A stretch of DNA of 64,000 bases, from assembly GCF_002165135.1 (NCBI RefSeq), contig NZ_NFZQ01000008.1, positions 124,001-188,000 on the forward strand. The letters run 5' to 3'. Every line of letters starts with the position of its first letter. Positions within the stretch are counted from its first letter, which is position 1. This stretch comes from Pseudomonas sp. SID14000 (GTDB taxonomy: Bacteria > Pseudomonadota > Gammaproteobacteria > Pseudomonadales > Pseudomonadaceae). Of this stretch, positions 27,679 to 35,839 are shown one piece after another. Under the pieces are notes generated by a model that saw nothing but the letters and a program-made list of their open reading frames with translations, had not been told where the DNA came from and did no database searches. Both the position numbers and the translations under genes were made by a program.

Positions 27679-27993
27679 CTAAGGAGCCTTCCCCCGCCCA
27701 ACCAGCTGCTGCCTCTCAACCCCATCCAGCAACGCCTCCACCACCGCCTTGGCCGAATCCAGCCCATGATCATTGCTCAACAACAGATCACGACAGGTCC
27801 CCTTGGCCAGTTCCAGTGCCTTGAGGTTGGTCGCAAACGCACCTTTCAGCAGCGTGGACAAATGCACCAGCGCATCTTCGTAGTCCACCCCCGAACGCAC
27901 GGCAAACAACGGCGGATGGCTGCATTCACAGGTGGAGAAACTGGAGGACGCCGTGGTGGCGCGTACGGGAGGATCGGGTAAGCCTTTTGTCAT
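27679..27993 (-). CDS. Small DUF3077-type protein
   Basis: 104 residues. The core LFAVRSGVDYEDALVHLSTLL resembles the DUF3077/DUF6124 small-protein families common in Pseudomonas. Their function is unknown. There is no signal peptide or membrane helix. Start 27993 is supported by AAGGAG 8 nt upstream. It stands alone between the long inverted repeat and a non-coding stretch. Confidence 0.65.
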   Translation of the reverse strand: MTKGLPDPPVRATTASSSFSTCECSHPPLFAVRSGVDYEDALVHLSTLLKGAFATNLKALELAKGTCRDLLLSNDHGLDSAKAVVEALLDGVERQQLVGRGKAP

Positions 27994-28424
27994 TGTGACG
28001 CTCCTTGATTCACTGGAGCCGCCACACAACGTGACCAAACGAATGGGTGGCGACTGTACGCGGGTTGGTCAACCGGGAATCAAGGAAACCGGCGCGCACG
28101 GAGGCGCCCCACGCACAGCCGCCATAAAACGAAACAGCCGGGCACAAAAAAGCGCCAACTGTATCGCATAGCGGGCGCTTGTGCGCCTTGATGATTGCGG
28201 GTGACCAAACCCGGCTGCTGGACTTACAGCAGCGGGCAGAGACTACCGGTGTCAGGGAAGCGTTTCAAGCGAAGGGAATGTGCAGTAACACTTCCGTTGG
28301 CGCCTCTCACTCATCACCGGCTGACGTGATCGTGGGAGCGGCCTGCCGGGGCGCCGGACCGGTCGGATAGGGTCACAAAGCGGCCCCGGGGAATCAGCAG
28401 TGATCACTAGGTTGTGTCGCGTGC
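27994..28424. other. Intergenic region with possible minus-strand terminator
   Basis: There is no convincing gene. Bases 28145-28180 fold on the minus strand as AAGCGCC..GGCGCTT followed by TTTT, a possible terminator for transcripts coming from csgG. Around 28325-28385 are degraded REP-like fragments (GTGGGAGCGGCCTGCC). Upstream sequences of the DUF3077-type gene (28000-28100) should hold its promoter. Confidence 0.4.
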
Positions 28425-28520
28425 ACCGGCCCATTCGCGGGTAAACCCGCTCCCACAGGGACGGTGTCGCACTTGAGATCACGCGGAACCTGTGGGAGCG
28501 GGTTCACCCGCGAAGAGGCC
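28425..28520 (+). repeat. REP pair downstream of csgG
   Basis: Inverted REP copies just after the csgG stop. Confidence 0.95.
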
Positions 28521-28531
28521 CTGAAGGTCGA

Positions 28532-29380
28532 TCAAGGCTGCTCATTCTGACTCAAATACTTGTCCACCGTAGCCTGCCCCTCCCCCGCATCCCCCGCCAC
28601 CTGCCACAGCCGCCGTTCGATCCCCTGTGCCAACAGATGCCCCACCGCCGCCTCGATCGCCGACAGCACGCACAGTTGCGCCGGTTCGTTGGTGGTGTAC
28701 CCCACCTCGGCCTCCAGCAGTTTCTTGAACTCGATGAACTTGAACACCCCGGCACTGCGGCCGACCGAGTAGATGGTCTTGCTGGTCATCACGTTGGCCA
28801 GCACCTGCCCGGTGCGCACATCCACCGCACGCAGGTTCACGGTCACCTGGTCGACGCGGTACTCGCGGGAGATATCTATGCCCAGGTAGCGGGCGCCTTC
28901 GCCGCCGCTGCGCACGTTGGTGTCGTAGGCGATGATGCCGCCCTCCAGCATCAGGTTGGCGGCCTGCAGCGGTGGCAGCTCGCCCATGATGTTTTCCGGT
29001 ACATCAGGCTTTTTCTGCGAAGCACGGATGATCTTGCGCTCGGTCAGCAGGTTCTGCAGGCCTTCACGCTCCAGCACCACGAACCAGCCACTGGCATTCA
29101 GGGCATCCATCAGCATGCTGGCCGCGCCCTGGGTGACGCTGGTGGAGAACGAGCTGGCCGGGGTTGGCTTGTACTGCCCGGTCTGGTCGCGGAAGCCATA
29201 CACCACCGCCATCAACCGTCCCTTGGGCCGTGGCATGTTGATCAGGTCGTAGTAAGTCGAGGCCCGCGGAGTCAGGGTCGGGGTTTCCGAGTCCTGTTCG
29301 GCGGGCATCGGCTCGCGCAGGCCACAACCGTGCAGACCCAGGGCGGTGAGGACCAGCAGCGTGCTCAGCAGACGTTTCAT
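28532..29380 (-). CDS. csgG: CsgG-like curli secretion channel lipoprotein
   Basis: 282 residues with a lipoprotein signal ending LGLHGC. Family features are visible: the AVYGFRDQTGQYKP strand, TSVTQGAASMLMDAL, FVVLEREGLQNLLTERKIIR, and the late FKKLLEAEVGYTTNEP. CsgG forms the nonameric outer-membrane pore for curli subunits. It is the last gene of the operon, 33 nt after csgF. No csgA, csgB or csgD homologue is in the window, so the substrate here is not evident. Confidence 0.92.
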   Translation of the reverse strand: MKRLLSTLLVLTALGLHGCGLREPMPAEQDSETPTLTPRASTYYDLINMPRPKGRLMAVVYGFRDQTGQYKPTPASSFSTSVTQGAASMLMDALNASGWFVVLEREGLQNLLTERKIIRASQKKPDVPENIMGELPPLQAANLMLEGGIIAYDTNVRSGGEGARYLGIDISREYRVDQVTVNLRAVDVRTGQVLANVMTSKTIYSVGRSAGVFKFIEFKKLLEAEVGYTTNEPAQLCVLSAIEAAVGHLLAQGIERRLWQVAGDAGEGQATVDKYLSQNEQP

Positions 29381-29413
29381 GGTGTTCTCTCCCCAACAAA
29401 AAGCCTTTTCCCC

Positions 29414-29827
29414 TCAAGGGTTCAGGCCGCTGACCTCAATGATCGAAATTTCTCCTGTGGCGCGATCGGTGACCTTGATACTCAAGGCCCCGGAATCGTC
29501 GATGACGTCGATAAGAAACGCATCGGTCGCCATGCTGCCGGTGTTGCCGTTACTGATGTTGTCCAGCAACTGCGACAACATCCGCGACTCCAGTTGATTA
29601 CTGAAGCGCTCCAGGGCCGTGGTGCCGGTAAAGGCCGAGGCACGGTCCTTGAGGTCGGGGTCGTCGTAGTCGTTCTGCGCCTGGGCGTTGTTCAGCAGCC
29701 AGGTGCCATTGAGCGGGTTGCCGCCAAAGGCCGGGTTGATCGGGGTGTACACCAGCTCGGTGGCCTGGGCGGCACATGCACTGGCCAACAGGCAGGCGGC
29801 GATGCAACGGGGTATGTGGTGCTTCAT
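29414..29827 (-). CDS. csgF: CsgF-like curli assembly factor
   Basis: 137 residues with a Sec signal (about 1-22, ending AQA). The mature N-terminus TELVYTPINPAFGGNPLNGTW is the conserved CsgF segment that inserts into the CsgG pore. The C-terminal beta region ends in EISIIEVSGLNP. Its ATG overlaps the csgE stop by 4 nt. Confidence 0.93.
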   Translation of the reverse strand: MKHHIPRCIAACLLASACAAQATELVYTPINPAFGGNPLNGTWLLNNAQAQNDYDDPDLKDRASAFTGTTALERFSNQLESRMLSQLLDNISNGNTGSMATDAFLIDVIDDSGALSIKVTDRATGEISIIEVSGLNP

Positions 29828-30225
29828 AGCTCGTCCCTCTCCAGATCGGTGGTGTCCTGCAGCAGGCGTTGCAACTTGCGTTGAATGATTTGCTGCTTGA
29901 CCAGGTCGGCTGCTGCAACGGCCTCGTCCTTGAGCTCGGTGGTGTTCGGTGGCAAGAAGCGCCGGTACACCACTTCGCGCTCGAATTCCACGGTGACCAG
30001 GCTGCCCCAGCGGGCATCCGGGCGTTCGCGCACCACCAGGTTGAAGTCCAGGCGGCTGGTGGCGCGCAGGCGGTCGGCGAAGTAGTAGTAGAAGTCGTGG
30101 CCGATGTGCGAGATGGTGTTGTCGACGATGAAGCCCTGCATCTCGTCCTCGTCCCCGGCCCTGACCGAGGTGGCCTGCACCGCCACCAACAGCAGGCCCA
30201 GGTACAGTGCGAGCAGGCGGCTCAT
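29824..30225 (-). CDS. csgE: CsgE-like periplasmic secretion adaptor
   Basis: 133 residues with a signal peptide (cleavage after VRA). The body has CsgE landmarks: GFIVDNTISHIGHDFYYYF, LVVRERPDARWGSLVTVEF and VYRRFLPP. CsgE caps CsgG from the periplasm and gives substrate selectivity. Its start overlaps the stop of a pseudopilin gene by 4 nt, which physically ties the curli-type genes to the type II/IV-like machinery upstream. Confidence 0.93.
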   Translation of the reverse strand: MSRLLALYLGLLLVAVQATSVRAGDEDEMQGFIVDNTISHIGHDFYYYFADRLRATSRLDFNLVVRERPDARWGSLVTVEFEREVVYRRFLPPNTTELKDEAVAAADLVKQQIIQRKLQRLLQDTTDLERDEL

Positions 30226-30749
30226 GGTGTGTCGCCCGGGCCGGCATGGGTCTGCACTTCACCGGCACTTTCGGTAAAGGCCTGCTCGGCGACGAACTGC
30301 CAGTCGCTGTAATGCTCCAGCCCCTCGAAACCGCTCCATTCGGCGCTGAAGCCACTGCGCTTGAACGGGGTAGCGTCCGAGCGGCTGTGCACACCGGTGA
30401 TACGGCCGTCGATCGAGCGCAGCAGGCCCCATACGTCACTGTTGGTGATGGGGTCTGGGTATAGCCGGCGAATGTGCCGCCTGGCCTGCGGGAAGCGGTT
30501 GTCCTGCAGCAGGTCGGCAAGCTCCTGCGGATACTGTGCCAGCCCCGGTGAGGCGCGGTAGTAGCTGCGCAGGGCCTGGGCGTACTGGCTGCCCACCCAC
30601 AACAGCTGGCGTTCGCGATCGCGCTGGGCTGCACTGGACCAGAGCGTGCCGGTAGCGGCCAGCGCCACGCTGCTGACGGCGATCAGCAGCAGCACGCCCA
30701 GGTAGGTGAAGCCAGCGCTGGCCTTACCATTCCGCGAACAGGCTGCCAT
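30222..30749 (-). CDS. Pseudopilin-like protein lacking Glu5
   Basis: 175 residues. The prepilin-type N-terminus reads ASAGFTYLGVLLLIAVSSVALA. Cleavage after Gly would place Gly, not Glu, at +5, as in some minor pseudopilins such as GspK. The rest has the RQLLWVGSQYAQALRSYY helix and a globular domain. It overlaps the preceding pseudopilin gene by 26 nt and csgE by 4 nt. ATG 30749 is the start nearest the prepilin motif. Confidence 0.75.
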   Translation of the reverse strand: MAACSRNGKASAGFTYLGVLLLIAVSSVALAATGTLWSSAAQRDRERQLLWVGSQYAQALRSYYRASPGLAQYPQELADLLQDNRFPQARRHIRRLYPDPITNSDVWGLLRSIDGRITGVHSRSDATPFKRSGFSAEWSGFEGLEHYSDWQFVAEQAFTESAGEVQTHAGPGDTP

Positions 30750-31098
30750 CGCGCGCCCTCCCTGTGGCACCACTCTTGATATCGGCCACACCGCCGGCCA
30801 CGCCTTCGGGCGGCGGCACCAGCTGCCAGGCATCGCTGCGTTCGGTGATCGGGTCGATCGGGGTGTTGCGCAGGTAACGCTGCTCCACCAACTGCTCCAG
30901 CGAATCCGGGTAGTGGCCGGTGTCGCCGTAGTAGTGGTCCAGCGCCTCGCGCAGCACCGCCAGGCTCTGGCGCAGGGTGGCCTCGCGGGAGCTTTCCAGG
31001 CTGTTGAAATAGCGCGGCATGGCGATGGTCATCAGCGTGGCGATGATCGCCATCACCACCATCAGCTCGATCAGGGTGAAGCCTTTGCTGCGTTTCAT
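30724..31098 (-). CDS. GspG-like major pseudopilin
   Basis: 124 residues. A short leader MKRSKG precedes a canonical prepilin helix, FTLIELMVVMAIIATLMTIA with Glu5. The helix DHYYGDTGHYPDSLEQL and NTPIDPITERSDAW resemble GspG. Needs a prepilin peptidase, which is not encoded in the window. ATG 31098 is preferred. A GTG at 31110 would add VTA and overlap the upstream gene. Confidence 0.82.
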   Translation of the reverse strand: MKRSKGFTLIELMVVMAIIATLMTIAMPRYFNSLESSREATLRQSLAVLREALDHYYGDTGHYPDSLEQLVEQRYLRNTPIDPITERSDAWQLVPPPEGVAGGVADIKSGATGRARDGSLFAEW

Positions 31099-31103
31099 GG
31101 CTG

Positions 31104-31586
31104 TCACCACTGCCCGTAGGGGATGTTATTGAGGCCTTTGCCGCGAGCCTTGGAATACACGTCAAACACGTCTTCGCCTTCACGCGGGTTGTCTGGGCTG
31201 CTGTCGTAGGCGCGCAACCCCCAACCGCCTTCGTCCTCACCCTTGTTGGCGGCCACCAGCGGGTCGTGAGGGATGCGCCGCAGGAAGTAGAACTTGGCGC
31301 CCTTGGCACTGCGCACATCACGCACGCCATCGACCAGCACCTGCAGGTTCGGTGGGTAGCCACTGGCGTCCAGGCGCTTCTCGATGTAGCCGGCATCGAA
31401 CGCTCGCTTGTAGGCGTCGATGGCGTCGCGAATCTGGTAAAGCGCCTCGCGCAGTTGCTGCTCCTTGCCGCGGCGCACCACGGTTTCGGTCAGCGGCGCG
31501 GCCATGCTGGCGAGCAGCCCGAGCAGTGCCAGGGTCAGCACCACCTCGATCAGGCTGAAGCCCTGCATGCGGCGCTGCACGATCAT
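31104..31586 (-). CDS. Pseudopilin (type II/IV pilus-like)
   Basis: 160 residues. The prepilin site is RRMQG/FSLIEVVLTLALLGLLA with Glu5 present. The globular part contains YKRAFDAGYIEKRLDASGYPP and a loop rich in Asp/Glu/Gly (NKGEDEGGWG), possibly calcium binding as in GspG. The start overlaps the secretin stop by 4 nt. Confidence 0.82.
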   Translation of the reverse strand: MIVQRRMQGFSLIEVVLTLALLGLLASMAAPLTETVVRRGKEQQLREALYQIRDAIDAYKRAFDAGYIEKRLDASGYPPNLQVLVDGVRDVRSAKGAKFYFLRRIPHDPLVAANKGEDEGGWGLRAYDSSPDNPREGEDVFDVYSKARGKGLNNIPYGQW

Positions 31587-33448
31587 GGCCGTGGGCTCCC
31601 TTTGGCCGGGGCGACCGCCATCTGGCTGTCTGCCACCGGGGTATCGGTGGCCGGAGCATTGCCAGGTACATCTGCCGGCGGCAGCGGCGCCATTTGCCGC
31701 ACCTGCATGGCCGACTCGGTGCCGGTGGCGAACTCCATGTCCGACGGGCTCTGGTACGGCAGGTTGCGCACGATGCGCGGGGTGATCGCCAGCACCAGCT
31801 CCGACTTGCTCATGTCGTCCTTGTTGCTGCCGAACAACCGGCCCAGGCCGGGGATGTCGCCAAGGCCCGGGATCTTGTTGCCGCTGGCGTTGTGGTCGTT
31901 GCGCACCAGGCCGGCCAGCACCTGGGTTTCGCCATCGTGCAAGCGCAGGGTGGTCTGGGCGTTGCGGGTGTCGACCTGGACCGGAATGGTGCCCTGGCGC
32001 GTGGCTTCCAGCGGGGTGGCGTTGCTCACCTCCAGGGCTACCTTGATCGCCACTTCGTTGTTCAGGTGCACGGTGGGCTGCACTTCAAGCTTCAGGCCCA
32101 CGTCCAGGTAGGTGACGCTTTCTGTGATCACCGGGCCCTGGGTGGACGGCACCGAGGTGGCACTGATGATCGGTACCCGCTGGCCGATGTGGATGCGGGC
32201 CTGCTCGCGGTTGCTGACGCGGATCACCGGGCTGGCCAAGGTGTTGATGTCTTTGTCCTGGGCATTGATCTTGGCCTGCGGCGCCGGGGCGATGCTGATG
32301 CGGCTGGAGTCGATGCCCTTGAGCTGGTCGAGCACGCTCACCGGCTGGCCATCGGAGCTCAGCACACCGAAGGTGTTGGGCCATTGCAGGCCGAGGTCGA
32401 GGATGCGCGAGGTGGCCACTTCCATCACCTCCACTTCCAGCACCACCTCGGGGTTGGACTGGTCCTGCGACTGCAGCAGCTTCTCGGCCATGCGCACGGC
32501 ATCGGGGGTGTCGCGCATGGTCAGGGTGTTGAGGCGTTCGTCGACGAACACGTCGCGGGTCTTGAGCATGGTCTTGACCATGTTCAGCGCGGTGTTGGCG
32601 TCGATGCTGGTCAGGTAGAAAGTGCGCATGACCAGTTCCTGGTAGTCCTTGGTCTTCTGCGGCGAGTCGGGGTAGATCATCAGGGTGTTTTCATTGACGA
32701 TCTTCTGCCGCAGCTGGTTCTGCTCCAGCAGCAGCGCCACGGCGTCCTCGATGCGCAAGTCACGCACGAAGATGGTGGCCTTCATGTCCGGGCGCATGTC
32801 CTTGTCGAAGATGAAGTTGATGCCGGCGACCTGGGACAGCACTTCGAAGATGGTCTTCAGGTTGGCATCGCGAAACTCCAGGGTCACCGGCCGTTCCAGC
32901 TTGCTGCGCAGCTGCGGGAACGGTTGCGCGGTACGCGCCTGGACATTCTCGATGTCGCTGCGCAGGGCCACGCCCTTCTGGTTCTGCGGGTCCAGGCGCA
33001 GGACTTCGCGCATGTAGCGCTCGGCACCGAACAGGTCGCCCTGGCGCAGCGCTGCCTGGCCCAACGCCACGCGCTCATCGAGGGTGCGGATCAGCTCCAG
33101 TTGGCGGATGCCTTCCTGGGCGCGGCGGTTGTTCGGCTCCAGGGTCAGCACCCGCCCATAGCCCATGCGGGCGCCGGTGAAGTCGTGGCGGATGCGGTCG
33201 GCGTCGGCCTGGGCAAGCAGCGCCTCGACAGCGGCCTGGCGGCTATGGGCCAAGGCGATGTTCAGCTCGGTGTCACGCGGGTCCTCGCGCAGGGCTTCTT
33301 CCAGGCGGGCGATGCCGGCTTCGTACTGGCCCTCCTTCATCAACTGGTCGCTGTCCTTGCGTACCGCATTGGAGCCGCAACCGGCAATGGCCACGCACAG
33401 CGCCACAAGCAGGAACGGAGCCGGTTTGCACAGCTTTGACGACTTCAT
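31583..33448 (-). CDS. Lipoprotein secretin with N-terminal TPR-like region (GspD/PilQ/MshL type)
   Basis: 621 residues. A lipobox VAIAGC anchors the N-terminus in the outer membrane. Residues about 25-175 form TPR-like repeats (ARLEEALREDPRDTELNIALA). An N0/STN-like domain (VTLEFRDANLKTIFEVLSQVAGINF) and N1-type repeats follow. The secretin domain carries the conserved VPIISATSV and ETQVLAGLV segments and ends LGRLFGSNKDDMSKSELVLAITPRIV. It should form the outer-membrane gate of the system. GGAG precedes the ATG at 33448. Confidence 0.9.
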   Translation of the reverse strand: MKSSKLCKPAPFLLVALCVAIAGCGSNAVRKDSDQLMKEGQYEAGIARLEEALREDPRDTELNIALAHSRQAAVEALLAQADADRIRHDFTGARMGYGRVLTLEPNNRRAQEGIRQLELIRTLDERVALGQAALRQGDLFGAERYMREVLRLDPQNQKGVALRSDIENVQARTAQPFPQLRSKLERPVTLEFRDANLKTIFEVLSQVAGINFIFDKDMRPDMKATIFVRDLRIEDAVALLLEQNQLRQKIVNENTLMIYPDSPQKTKDYQELVMRTFYLTSIDANTALNMVKTMLKTRDVFVDERLNTLTMRDTPDAVRMAEKLLQSQDQSNPEVVLEVEVMEVATSRILDLGLQWPNTFGVLSSDGQPVSVLDQLKGIDSSRISIAPAPQAKINAQDKDINTLASPVIRVSNREQARIHIGQRVPIISATSVPSTQGPVITESVTYLDVGLKLEVQPTVHLNNEVAIKVALEVSNATPLEATRQGTIPVQVDTRNAQTTLRLHDGETQVLAGLVRNDHNASGNKIPGLGDIPGLGRLFGSNKDDMSKSELVLAITPRIVRNLPYQSPSDMEFATGTESAMQVRQMAPLPPADVPGNAPATDTPVADSQMAVAPAKGSPRP

Positions 33449-33954
33449 GGTGCGCTCCCTACAGACAAAGTCTGCAACTGATGCAAAGGCAGGTAGACCA
33501 GGTGCAGCTCGCTGGCCGAGACCCGATCGAGGCGGTAGGTGTCTTCGATCACGTCGCCCTGTCGCACGACGTAGAGTTTTTCGCCGCTCTGCAGGAAGAT
33601 CTGCAGGTCGTCGCGGTCGCCGATGCGGCCAATGAACTGGAATGGCAGGTCCGGGGCGGTCGGGGCTGCGGCTACGGCGGGCGCGGTGACCACGGGTTGT
33701 TCGGTGACGGTGGCCAGGGCTTGGGGTTTGGTCCATTGCTGGGTTGGGAAGAGATCCCTGGAGGCCTGTTCCGGCCTATTCGCGGGTAAACCCGCTCCCA
33801 CAGGGACCGTGGATACCGCCGGTTCTGTGGGAGCGGGTTTACCCGCGAAGGCCGTGACGCCGTCGTCCCGGCCAAACCAGTGCCCTGGGGCCCAGGCCAG
33901 CGCCGCGCTCATGCCGAGGAAGCCAACCCAGATGACAGCACGTTGTGTGTTCAT
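33445..33954 (-). CDS. GspC/PilP-like periplasmic connector carrying a translated REP
   Basis: 169 residues with one N-terminal membrane helix (AVIWVGFLGMSAALAWA). The C-terminal domain FQFIGRIGDRDDLQIFLQSGEKLYVVRQGD resembles the homology region of GspC/PilP that docks the secretin. Residues about 34-61 are encoded by a REP pair read in frame ([23 protein letters not shown]), lying in the linker. Start 33954 overlaps the previous stop by 1 nt (TGATG). The end overlaps the secretin start by 4 nt. Confidence 0.75.
   Translation of the reverse strand: MNTQRAVIWVGFLGMSAALAWAPGHWFGRDDGVTAFAGKPAPTEPAVSTVPVGAGLPANRPEQASRDLFPTQQWTKPQALATVTEQPVVTAPAVAAAPTAPDLPFQFIGRIGDRDDLQIFLQSGEKLYVVRQGDVIEDTYRLDRVSASELHLVYLPLHQLQTLSVGSAP
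33771..33853 (+). repeat. REP pair inside GspC/PilP-like gene
   Basis: Inverted REP copies wholly within the coding sequence, with the frame maintained. Confidence 0.93.
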
Positions 33955-34517
33955 CACGACCTCGACAGGTAAAGGGTCATGCGCAGGCGGGCGTTGAGCT
34001 CGCTGTCGCCAATGCGTTTGCGTTGCAGCTCGAGGTCTTCCAGCACCAGGGTCGGCAACTGCCTGAGCAGGCCCTTGAGGAAGCCGCGGATCTGCGGGTA
34101 GCTGCCGCGCACCGGCAGCACGATCTGGTAGCGCGCCAGTTGCGTCTTGGGGTCGACTCCCAGGGCGTATTCGCCACGCGCCAGGCTGATATGCTCGGCG
34201 CTGGCCAGGTGGTACAGGCGCTCGATCAGCTCGCTGGCCTGGGGCTGCCCCGGCAGTTGCTGGCGCAGGCTGTCGAGGGCCTGCTGCTCGGGTTTGATGG
34301 CGATCTTCAGCTCACCACGCCTGACCCGCTCGACCTGCACGCTGGCGTGCGCTTCGCTGGCGCGCAGTTCGCGCAGGTTTTGCCATTGCGGCAACACTCC
34401 GGCGCACAGCACGCCCACGGCCAGCAGGCCCACCGCAACCGCAGCCAGGCCGACCGGGCCGACGCGACGCAGGCGCTCCTGGAGGATCAGGCTGTTCAGC
34501 GATTCACGGGCGCGCAT
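33954..34517 (-). CDS. PilO/GspM-like inner-membrane assembly protein
   Basis: 187 residues. A short cytoplasmic N-terminus, one membrane helix (GLAAVAVGLLAVGVLCAGVL) and a coiled coil are followed by a ferredoxin-like domain (RYQIVLPVRGSYPQIRGFLKGLL), the usual PilO layout. The start overlaps the PilN-like stop by 14 nt. It is expected to pair with the PilN-like protein beneath the GspC/PilP-like connector. Confidence 0.8.
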   Translation of the reverse strand: MRARESLNSLILQERLRRVGPVGLAAVAVGLLAVGVLCAGVLPQWQNLRELRASEAHASVQVERVRRGELKIAIKPEQQALDSLRQQLPGQPQASELIERLYHLASAEHISLARGEYALGVDPKTQLARYQIVLPVRGSYPQIRGFLKGLLRQLPTLVLEDLELQRKRIGDSELNARLRMTLYLSRS

Positions 34518-35046
34518 GGCCGGTCTCCCAGGTGGCGGTGAGGGTGAAGCGCACCGGGTGTTCGGGCTGCGCGGCCAGCACCTCGTGGTTGAGCAGCGAC
34601 ACATCGCTGAGCTCGGCACTGGCGTCCAGGCGCTGGTGGTACTGCAGCATCGCTTCCAGGTTGCGTGCCTCGGCGGTGATACGCAGTTGGCCTTTGCGCG
34701 CGTCGGGGGCCAGGCTGAGCAGCGCCACGTCGTCCTGCGGCTGCGCTTCGAGCATGGCGAACAGTTGTTGCCAAGGCCGTTGCAGCTGCTGCGAGACGCT
34801 TTGCATCTGCGCCAGGCGCTCGGCCTGTTCGCGGCTGGCGGCGCTGCTCAGCGTTGCGACAGTGGCCGGGCGACGGCCCAGTTGCTGCTCCAGGCTGTAC
34901 ACGCTGGCTTCCAGTTCGACCTGCTCGGCCTGCAAATTTTGTTGCAGCAGCACCAGGCCGACGACCATGGCACTCCCCATGGCGAGCAGCGACCAGGCCA
35001 ACGGGCTGCTGCGCCGGGGCTGGAATTCCAGGTCGAGGCGGCGCAT
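34504..35046 (-). CDS. PilN/GspL-C-like inner-membrane assembly protein
   Basis: 180 residues. It opens MRRLDLEFQPRR, the kind of short cytoplasmic tail that PilN uses to bind PilM. A membrane helix (WSLLAMGSAMVVGLVLL), a coiled coil and a ferredoxin-like periplasmic domain follow. The start is 1 nt after the PilM-like stop. Confidence 0.8.
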   Translation of the reverse strand: MRRLDLEFQPRRSSPLAWSLLAMGSAMVVGLVLLQQNLQAEQVELEASVYSLEQQLGRRPATVATLSSAASREQAERLAQMQSVSQQLQRPWQQLFAMLEAQPQDDVALLSLAPDARKGQLRITAEARNLEAMLQYHQRLDASAELSDVSLLNHEVLAAQPEHPVRFTLTATWETGHARP

Positions 35047-35047
35047 G

Positions 35048-35839
35048 TCAGGCCACCGCCCGCCACATGGCGCACAGCGGGTCGGCGTCGCTGGCCGGCT
35101 GGCACAGCTGCACCGCCGCCAGTTGCGGCACATCGCTGCGGCCCGGAGCATGCAGGTAGACCCGTGGCAGATGCTCGCCGTACAGTTCGCAGGTGCGCTC
35201 AATCAGCGCTCGCAGGGCCTGGTCGCTATCGGCGCAGCCTTGCGCCAGTACTTGCTGCCAGGCCCCCCCGGCGGCCAGCAGCAGCACGCTGCGGCGCGGT
35301 TCGGCCAGGACGAACAGAAAGTCACCCTGCGCCAGCTGTGCCGAGCAGCGGTTGTAGGCGGCCATCAGGTACGGCTGCACCGAGCGCAGGCTCAGGTGGC
35401 TTTCTCGGCCCAGCGCCTGCAGCCGCTGCAGCAAGGCTTCGGGCAGCGCCGTAGCGATGCGCGCGGCACCGGCCGGCTCGGGTGACAGCACGATGCGCCA
35501 GTCGTCCAGCGGCTGCCCGTAAAGGTTTTCGAAGCAGGCCCGGGCGTAGGCGTCCAGCTCGCGCGGGTTTCCAATAGCATCGCTCCAGGGCACCAGGCAG
35601 AAACGGCTGTAGCGGGCCGACAGCAGCACCCGCAACTGGGCACCGCGCACGGCATGCTCGGCCAGCAGCGTGGCCAGGGCGTCGACCGCGGCGTCCCAGG
35701 CCGGTTGGCCAGCATCACAGGCGAAGTCGCGGCTACCCAGCCACTGGTGCTGGTTGGCATGCCAGCTACCCAGGCCTACACCTTCGGCGCCGAGTACCGC
35801 GCTGTATCTGTAAGAGCCATGATCAGATGAACGTGACAC
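35048..35839 (-). CDS. PilM/MshI-like cytoplasmic assembly protein
   Basis: 263 residues from a GTG start at 35839. AGGAG sits 7 nt upstream of it inside the end of the ATPase gene (17-nt overlap). The ATG codons further upstream lack such a site. The sequence has no signal or membrane helix and shows a diverged actin-like pattern (AVLGAEGVGLGSW; FLFVLAEPRRSVLLLAAGG; PRVYLHAPG). It would couple the GspE-type ATPase to the PilN/O-like pair. Position is the main support. Confidence 0.7.
   Translation of the reverse strand: MSRSSDHGSYRYSAVLGAEGVGLGSWHANQHQWLGSRDFACDAGQPAWDAAVDALATLLAEHAVRGAQLRVLLSARYSRFCLVPWSDAIGNPRELDAYARACFENLYGQPLDDWRIVLSPEPAGAARIATALPEALLQRLQALGRESHLSLRSVQPYLMAAYNRCSAQLAQGDFLFVLAEPRRSVLLLAAGGAWQQVLAQGCADSDQALRALIERTCELYGEHLPRVYLHAPGRSDVPQLAAVQLCQPASDADPLCAMWRAVA

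Noticed and set aside
27111..27824. 237-codon plus-strand open frame over the long inverted repeat
   Set aside because: It is antisense to the regulator start, spans the repeat and has no protein-like features.
28145..28180. Possible small RNA gene at the hairpin
   Set aside because: Only a terminator-like fold is seen; no promoter or conserved RNA structure could be supported.
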